A program made the position numbers and the translations under genes. A DNA stretch of 64,000 bases from an uncultured Gammaproteobacteria bacterium (GTDB lineage: Bacteria > Pseudomonadota > Gammaproteobacteria > HK1): contig OY282378.1 in NCBI GenBank assembly GCA_958295835.1, forward strand, positions 4,117,694 through 4,181,693, read 5' to 3'. Positions 59,462 to 64,000 of the stretch are shown here, in pieces (the first letter of the stretch is position 1; each line of letters opens with the position of its first letter). The notes below the pieces were generated by a model. That model had not been told where the DNA came from. It was given only the letters and a program-made list of their open reading frames with translations, and ran no database searches.

Positions 59462-61573
59462 ATGGCCACCGCCGAAACCGACCTTGCCGCCGAGCTCGCG
59501 CGCATCAAGCAGGCGCGGGTCATCAAGAGCTTCTGCTACACCTGCCCGTGGCAATGCCCCACCGAGGTATACGTCCGCGACGGCAGGATCGTCTACCACA
59601 AGGGCAATGCCCGGGCGCCGAACAACATCGGCTCGCGCTGCGCCAAGGGGATGGCGAGCTGGTGGGTGACGGAGGACCCGGACCGGCTGAAGTACCCGAT
59701 GCTGCGCACCAATCCGAAGGGGGAGCCGGGCCGGTTCCGGCGTGCGTCCTGGGACGAGGCCCTCGACTTCATCGCCGGCAAGCTGGCCGGGATCAAGGAG
59801 CAATGGGGGCCGGAGGCGGTCGCGTTCACCTGCCACCACGATCCGAACACCGTCTTCTACTGGCACCTGCTCCGGGACCTCTACGGCAGCCCGAACATGT
59901 ACACGCATACGTCGGGATGCGAGCAGGACCGGCGTTCGGCCTGCCTCACCCTGTTCGGCCACGTCTTCCCGATGCACGACTTCATCAACTCCCGCTACGT
60001 GATCCTGTGGGGCATGAACAACCTCGGCGCCAACCAGGGGCTGTGGGAGAGCCGGGAGCTGATCGAGGCGAAGAAGCGGGGCTGCAAGCTGGTGGTCGTC
60101 GACCCCAACTTCACCGAGACCGCGCAGAAGGCCGACGAATGGCTCCCGATCCGGCCCGGCGCCGACGGGGCCCTCGCGCTGGCGATGTGCCACGTCATCA
60201 TCGAGGGGGACCTCTTCGACCGGGACTTCGTCTCCCGGCACTGCGAGGGCTTCGACGGGTTCCGCGAGCATTTGCGCGAGCGTGGCTACACCCCGGAATG
60301 GGCGGAGCCGATCACCGGCATCGAGGCCGGCCGGATCCGGCGCATCGCGCGCGAGTTCGCGACCACCAAGCCGGCGATGTCGGCGATCTTCAAGGGGTCC
60401 GGCTACTACACCAACGGCGCGGACGCGGGCCGCGCCTGCTACCTCCTCGACGCCATCTGCGGCGAGGTGGACAAGCCGGGCAACCTGGTGCTCAAGGACT
60501 GGGCCCCGCTCGGCGCCCCGGTGGAGATCCCCGAGGACGCGAAGGCCGCCCCGTCGAAGGACCCGCTGCACGTGGCGATGGGCTACCCGCTCGCCCCGGA
60601 TCTGCCCAACTCCCGCCTGCCCGATGCGGTCATCGACGGGAACCCCTATCCCGTCAAGGGGCTGTTCGTGCAGTCGAGCAACCCGGTGATGAGCGATCCG
60701 AACCGGGATCGGGTGAAGGAGATGTTCGCCCACCTGGAGCTCGCGGTGACCTGCGAGCTGTTCATGAGCGAGACCGCGCTGGAGAGCGACGTGGTGCTGC
60801 CGGAGACCTCGTTCTACGAGCAGGCGGAGATCCGCCAGGGCATGTGGAAGGGTCCGGAGGTGGTGCTGTGCCAGCCGGCGGTCGAGCGCGTGGGGGAGGC
60901 GAAGCCGGCCTACGAGATCGTCAAGGCGCTGGCCGAGAAGATGGGGTTCGGCCGGTACTTCCCCTACGAGAAGTGGGAGGACTGGGGCGAGCTGGTGATG
61001 AAGGACGTTCCGATGTCGCTCGACGATCTCAAGGAGCAGGGCTTCTGGGCCGGCGAGATGCGCTACCACCGCGTGCCCGAGGGGCTGCCGACGCCCTCGG
61101 GGAAGATCGAGATCCGTTCGAAGCAGTACGAGGACGCCGGCTTCGAGCCCTATCCGGTGTGGTCGGAGCGCAGCGTGAAGCCCGACGCCGACTTCCCGCT
61201 GCAGCTCACCCACTCGAAGCTCAGCATGCACTGCAACATCATCACCCAGAACAACCCCCTCCTGATGGAGATCTGCGGCGAGAACTGGGTGGAGATCAAC
61301 CGCGCCGACGCCGCGAAGTACGGCATCGAGGACGGCGGCTACGTCATCGTCGAATCCCCGAAGGACAGGATCCGGATCCTGGTGCGGGTGGTGGAGGGCC
61401 TGGTTCCCGGATGCGTGAGCGTCCGGCACGGGCACGGCTTCGGGCACTGGGCCATGGGCTCGGTGGCGCGGGGGCGGGGCGCGCATTCGAACAATCTGAT
61501 GGAGACCCATACGAGCCCCGTCACCGGGGCCAACTGCTACAACGAGTGCAAGGTCAGGGTGTACCCGGCGTAA
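59462..61573 (+). CDS. molybdopterin-dependent oxidoreductase catalytic subunit (PsrA/PhsA type)
   Basis: 703 residues, ATG preceded by GGAGGGAT. [4Fe-4S] ligands Cys25, Cys28, Cys32 and Cys60 (CYTCPWQC ... GSRCAKG); predicted Mo ligand Cys153 in HTSGCEQDRRSA; later GMNNLGANQGLW and HGHGFGHWAMG. DMSO-reductase superfamily, Cys-ligated branch (thiosulfate/polysulfide reductase-like; formate dehydrogenase less likely). No Tat signal is visible, so it is cytoplasmic or exported with another subunit. The ferredoxin subunit follows; a membrane anchor gene is not found. The substrate cannot be told from sequence. Confidence 0.8.
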   Translation: MATAETDLAAELARIKQARVIKSFCYTCPWQCPTEVYVRDGRIVYHKGNARAPNNIGSRCAKGMASWWVTEDPDRLKYPMLRTNPKGEPGRFRRASWDEALDFIAGKLAGIKEQWGPEAVAFTCHHDPNTVFYWHLLRDLYGSPNMYTHTSGCEQDRRSACLTLFGHVFPMHDFINSRYVILWGMNNLGANQGLWESRELIEAKKRGCKLVVVDPNFTETAQKADEWLPIRPGADGALALAMCHVIIEGDLFDRDFVSRHCEGFDGFREHLRERGYTPEWAEPITGIEAGRIRRIAREFATTKPAMSAIFKGSGYYTNGADAGRACYLLDAICGEVDKPGNLVLKDWAPLGAPVEIPEDAKAAPSKDPLHVAMGYPLAPDLPNSRLPDAVIDGNPYPVKGLFVQSSNPVMSDPNRDRVKEMFAHLELAVTCELFMSETALESDVVLPETSFYEQAEIRQGMWKGPEVVLCQPAVERVGEAKPAYEIVKALAEKMGFGRYFPYEKWEDWGELVMKDVPMSLDDLKEQGFWAGEMRYHRVPEGLPTPSGKIEIRSKQYEDAGFEPYPVWSERSVKPDADFPLQLTHSKLSMHCNIITQNNPLLMEICGENWVEINRADAAKYGIEDGGYVIVESPKDRIRILVRVVEGLVPGCVSVRHGHGFGHWAMGSVARGRGAHSNNLMETHTSPVTGANCYNECKVRVYPA

Positions 61574-61664
61574 GTGCGGGTCGATTCACGACTACCCCGG
61601 CGGTGACGACGACCCGCCGGTGGCAGGTCAGGGTGTACCCGGCACGGGCGCGGATCGACTTCGG
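61551..61664 (+). repeat. 74-bp-period direct repeat at the gene junction
   Basis: AGGTCAGGGTGTACCCGGC occurs at 61551-61569 (end of the oxidoreductase gene) and 61625-61643, with weaker similarity continuing about 20 nt. The second copy lies just before the ribosome-binding site of the ferredoxin subunit. It looks like a duplication of the upstream gene's 3' end. Confidence 0.7.
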
Positions 61665-61676
61665 AGGAGGTGGGGG

Positions 61677-62240
61677 ATGCAACACGGTTTCTACTTCGAT
61701 CACACCCGCTGCGTGAAATGCCACGCCTGCGAGATCGCGTGCAAGAGCTGGAACGAGGTCGAGGTCGGCCCCCGGTGGCGCGAGGTCGTGAAGATCGAGA
61801 GCGGGACGTTTCCCGACGTCCGGGCGATGAACGTGTCGATGGCCTGCATGCACTGCGGCGACGCGCCGTGCCGCAGCGCCTGCCCGGTCACCGCGATCAC
61901 GAAGCGGGCCGAGGACGGGATCGTCGTCGTCGATCCCGACAAGTGCATCGGCTGCGGGTTCTGCACCTGGGCCTGTCCCTTCAACGCCCCGCAGCTCTCC
62001 GCCGCGGCGGGAAAGATGGAGAAGTGCAACTTCTGCCAGACCCCGGGGCGCGAACGCCCGCTGCACCTGCCGCGCGCGTGCGAGGAGATCTGTCCCACCG
62101 GCGCGATCCGTTCCGGCCCGATGACCGAGCTCGCGAGGCTCGGCCGCGAATCCGCCGCGGCCCGGCTCGGCTCCATGCAGGGGTTGCCGGGGCTGATGAT
62201 TCAAGCCCAGCAGTCGTTTGGGTCCGGAGGCGCCGACTGA
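61677..62240 (+). CDS. four-cluster 4Fe-4S ferredoxin subunit (PsrB/DmsB type)
   Basis: 187 residues, preceded by GGAGGAGG. Sixteen Cys in four sets: CVKCHACEIACK, CMHCGDAPCRSACP, CIGCGFCTWACP and CNFC...CEEICP. It carries electrons between the molybdopterin subunit and a quinone-reactive partner or cytosolic donor. The last residues overlap the remnant of a DUF1640 gene on the other strand, so the C terminus may not be the original one. Confidence 0.88.
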   Translation: MQHGFYFDHTRCVKCHACEIACKSWNEVEVGPRWREVVKIESGTFPDVRAMNVSMACMHCGDAPCRSACPVTAITKRAEDGIVVVDPDKCIGCGFCTWACPFNAPQLSAAAGKMEKCNFCQTPGRERPLHLPRACEEICPTGAIRSGPMTELARLGRESAAARLGSMQGLPGLMIQAQQSFGSGGAD

Positions 62241-62423
62241 AGCGATCGCGAAGGTCGCGAGCGCGATGGCGCTTTGAATGCCGGCCACCCATTGCAGGGT
62301 ATCGAGGCGGCTGTCCAGTCGATCGATGTCGTTCTTCGTGGCGAGGTCGCCGGCAGGCTCGCGCATCGTGTCGATGATGGCTTCGGCCTGCTTCGCATCG
62401 GCAAAATCCTCGCCCTGCACCAA
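62223..62423 (-). pseudogene. DUF1640-like gene lacking its N terminus
   Basis: On the minus strand DAKQAEAIIDTMREPAGDLA, TKNDIDRLDSRLDTLQWVAG and a membrane segment AIALATFAIASVG give the coiled-coil plus C-terminal TM of DUF1640/CCDC90-like proteins. The usual start (FDT...A..L...G) is missing: homology stops at 62400-62421, where a fragment of an HTH gene begins on the other strand. A TTG at 62423 could still start a 67-residue product. Confidence 0.5.
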
Positions 62424-62505
62424 GTTCGGGCACCGGATGCTCTATCTCGGCGCGGACCTGAACGCATGGTTGGACGCGCGGCGCGTCGAGCCTCGCGCCG
62501 AGTGA
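62422..62505 (+). pseudogene. C-terminal fragment of an AlpA/excisionase-like HTH protein
   Basis: KFGHRMLYLGADLNAWLDAR then RVEPRAE and a stop. This is the typical end of HTH_17 excisionase-family proteins (K-G-RR-Y-...DL-AWL-ARRV). The helix-turn-helix itself is missing; homology begins at 62422, exactly where the neighbouring DUF1640 fragment ends. Confidence 0.5.
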
Positions 62506-62589
62506 CGTTGCACTCGAACCATATCAGGGAAGTACGGGGGCGGGGTGCCGGCCGCCTGCCTTTGGCCGGGGTGTTCCGTGGGCCGGCTG

Positions 62590-62862
62590 TCAGGCACCGG
62601 TGCCGATCGGGAAGCGGATGAGTACGCCAGGGATGATGACGACGGCACCGGCGAGCGCAACCGCCCACTTCACGAGGCGATTCTCGCGTTCGATGAGCCG
62701 CGTTTCGAGATCGGCGAGCTTGGCGTCAAGGTGATCTTTCGTCACGAGTTCGCCTTGTCCGTTGCGGATGGCCCCGGCGATAGCTTCGGCTTGGCTGCGG
62801 TCGACCCCGGCCGATTCAAGCTTGCGGGCGGCGGTGAGGGTGTCGAACGTGCTCGCGGTCAT
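62590..62862 (-). CDS. DUF1640/CCDC90-like coiled-coil membrane protein
   Basis: 90 residues. N-terminal FDTLTAARKLESAGVDRSQA, a coiled coil with TKDHLDAKLADLETRLIERE, and one C-terminal membrane segment (about 66-85, WAVALAGAVVIIPGVLI). Members occur widely in bacteria, often near toxin-antitoxin or HTH genes; the function is unknown. A broken paralogue lies 170 nt downstream. Confidence 0.65.
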   Translation of the reverse strand: MTASTFDTLTAARKLESAGVDRSQAEAIAGAIRNGQGELVTKDHLDAKLADLETRLIERENRLVKWAVALAGAVVIIPGVLIRFPIGTGA

Positions 62863-63073
62863 GCTGGCGCCCCTTGGGATGAACTTGGTCCGCTTGACGA
62901 TACCACCAAAAGTCCGTCAGGACCGGGACAGGTATCCGGGTATCATCGAAGCTCGACTCGGGAATGTAGCGATGGCAGACACTGACTGCCGAGGCTGTCG
63001 GCGCTGGCGGCCGGAAACGATTGACGAGCGGCGCGGCGAAATCGCTGAGATCTTCCTGAGTCGCTGTTTTCTT

Positions 63074-63149
63074 TGGCTCCCCGGGACGGGCTCGAACCGC
63101 CGACCTAGTGATTAACAGTCACCCGCTCTACCGACTGAGCTACCGGGGA
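63074..63149 (-). tRNA. tRNA-Asn (GTT)
   Basis: Minus strand. Acceptor stem TCCCCGG/CCGGGGA, D-loop TAGCTCAGTCGGTAGAGC, anticodon stem-loop TGACTGTTAATCA with anticodon GTT, T-arm GCGGTTCGAGCCCGT, discriminator G, and CCA encoded in the gene (TGG at 63074-63076 on the plus strand). The body is 73 nt plus CCA. Confidence 0.95.
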
Positions 63150-63163
63150 ATGAGGGGCGGCGT

Positions 63164-63192
63164 ATGCTACGCGCCGCACGGGAGGCGGTCAA
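63164..63192 (-). promoter_or_regulatory. tRNA-Asn promoter
   Basis: On the minus strand TTGACC (63192-63187), 17 nt, TAGCAT (63169-63164), ending 14 nt before the tRNA 5' end. Good sigma-70 promoter with a GC-rich discriminator, as expected for a stringently controlled tRNA. Confidence 0.75.
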
Positions 63193-63351
63193 TGAAATAG
63201 TCTTGCCGAACGTTCATCGCCGGCACGCAGGACGCCTGCGGCACACTCGACGAACCGACCCGAAAGGATGGTGAACCGTCCGTCGAGCACCGTCGGCGAT
63301 CGGCATCTCGACGTACGGAACGTCGATCCGGTTCGGTGTCGCGTGCGAACG

Positions 63352-64000
63352 TCAGCGTAGCGCCGAGGCGCCGACGGCGGCCCGCGCCGCCCACAGCGAC
63401 CAGGCGATCGAGACCGCCGACAACCCAAGGAAGAGCAGGCTGAACGGGGAGGTGAAGAAGACGGTGACGTCGCCCTGCGAGCCGGTCAGGGCCACGCGCA
63501 GGTGCTCTTCGAGCTGCCGCCCGAGGACCAGCGCGAGCAGCATCGGCACCACCGGGACATCGAGCCGGCGCATGGCGATCCCGAGCAGGCCAAAGCCGAG
63601 CATCACGTAGACGTCGAAGAAGGAATTGCGCAATGCGTAGCTCCCGACCACACAGAGCACCGCGATCAGCGGCATCAACAGGGCGCGCGGGGTGCGCAGC
63701 AGCTTCACGAACAGCCGCACGCCGAGCAGCGCGATGACGACGTTGAAGACGTTCGCGAAGAAGAACGTGAAGATCAGCCCGTAGGCGAAGTCCGCGCGCT
63801 CGATGAACAGCATCGGGCCAGGGGCGAGCCCGTGCACGAGCAGGGCGCCGATGAGGATCGCGGTGACCGGATCGCCCGGGATCCCGAGGGTCATCATCGG
63901 GATCAGCGCGCCGCCGGTGACCGCGTTGTTGGCCGACTCCGGCGCGGCGACGCCCTCGACCGCGCCCGCGCCGAACTCCTCGGGCCGGCGGCAGAGCTTC
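63352..64000 (-). CDS. tripartite tricarboxylate transporter permease TctA, C-terminal part
   Basis: The frame is open to the window end (5' part missing). About 216 residues are present. MTLGIPGDPVTAILIGALLV and PGPMLFIERADFAYGLIF are conserved TctA segments; at least five hydrophobic helices follow (for example IFTFFFANVFNVVIALLGVR). TctA is the large membrane subunit that imports tri- or dicarboxylates with a periplasmic TctC protein. The substrate cannot be told. tctB and tctC would lie outside the window. Confidence 0.88.
   Translation of the reverse strand, partial: KLCRRPEEFGAGAVEGVAAPESANNAVTGGALIPMMTLGIPGDPVTAILIGALLVHGLAPGPMLFIERADFAYGLIFTFFFANVFNVVIALLGVRLFVKLLRTPRALLMPLIAVLCVVGSYALRNSFFDVYVMLGFGLLGIAMRRLDVPVVPMLLALVLGRQLEEHLRVALTGSQGDVTVFFTSPFSLLFLGLSAVSIAWSLWAARAAVGASALR

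Noticed and set aside
59327..61510. Long minus-strand frame over the molybdo-oxidoreductase, and a plus-strand alternative frame 59368-61716
   Set aside because: The real frame has all Fe-S and Mo ligands in order; the others have none.
1..64000. CRISPR array
   Set aside because: No regularly spaced identical 24-40-nt repeats were found; the only tandem repeats are the 73/74-bp gene-junction duplications.

Overview
The window is GC-rich bacterial chromosome, almost certainly from a gammaproteobacterium or close relative. The evidence is the gene order: rpoE-rseA-rseB-degQ/mucD, lepB-rnc-era-recO, maf / yceD-rpmF-plsX-fabHDG-acpP-fabF-mltG-tmk...holB, xseB-ispA, parE-parC, and efp next to epmA. 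I cannot name the genus. GTG starts, stop/start overlaps and long antisense open frames are common, as expected at this GC content.

Layout. 1-12.9 kb: housekeeping genes (ettA end, hpt, a methylthioinosine/adenosine phosphorylase, mazG, folE2, ispA, xseB), a rubrerythrin / Fe-S oxidoreductase / DUF3501 peroxide-type unit with a good promoter and an operator-like palindrome, topoisomerase IV, and EF-P followed by its modifying ligase EpmA. 14-25 kb: the sigma-E envelope-stress operon, then lepB-rnc-era-recO, RNase E and RluC. 25.5-34.9 kb: maf, yceD-rpmF and the fatty-acid synthesis cluster through mltG and tmk.

34.9-55.1 kb is an accessory island of about 20 kb inserted between tmk and holB, which are neighbours in most gammaproteobacteria. 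It has two parts. (a) About 37.0-46.3 kb is a deletion derivative of a Mu-like prophage: repressor-like gene, DUF2730, gp26-like, gp27-like, terminase, then one 1246-residue protein that joins the Mu portal (gp29), the Mu F head protein, a kinase-like domain and a C-terminal ADP-ribosyltransferase-like domain, then two small acidic proteins and gpG. No transposase, capsid, tail or lysis genes remain. (b) About 46.4-54.9 kb is a minus-strand cluster that looks like an undescribed RiPP (probably lasso-type) pathway: two small precursor candidates ending in Ser, a lasso-cyclase/asparagine-synthetase homologue, an HPr-kinase-like enzyme plus a fragment of a second copy, two sulfotransferases, two GT8 glycosyltransferases and an Asp/Asn beta-hydroxylase. 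Two remnants of the same IS3-family element lie in inverted orientation at 49.3-49.5 and 54.9-55.1 kb.

55.1-64 kb returns to chromosome: holB, an unusual GcvT-serine hydroxymethyltransferase fusion, a molybdopterin oxidoreductase with a four-cluster ferredoxin subunit, DUF1640-type genes (one broken and joined to a broken HTH gene), tRNA-Asn with its promoter, and the 3' part of a TctA-type transporter.

Most interesting: the portal-MuF-kinase-ART fusion as a virion-delivered toxin, and the RiPP-like cluster, whose first precursor has a plausible core with residues suited to each tailoring enzyme.
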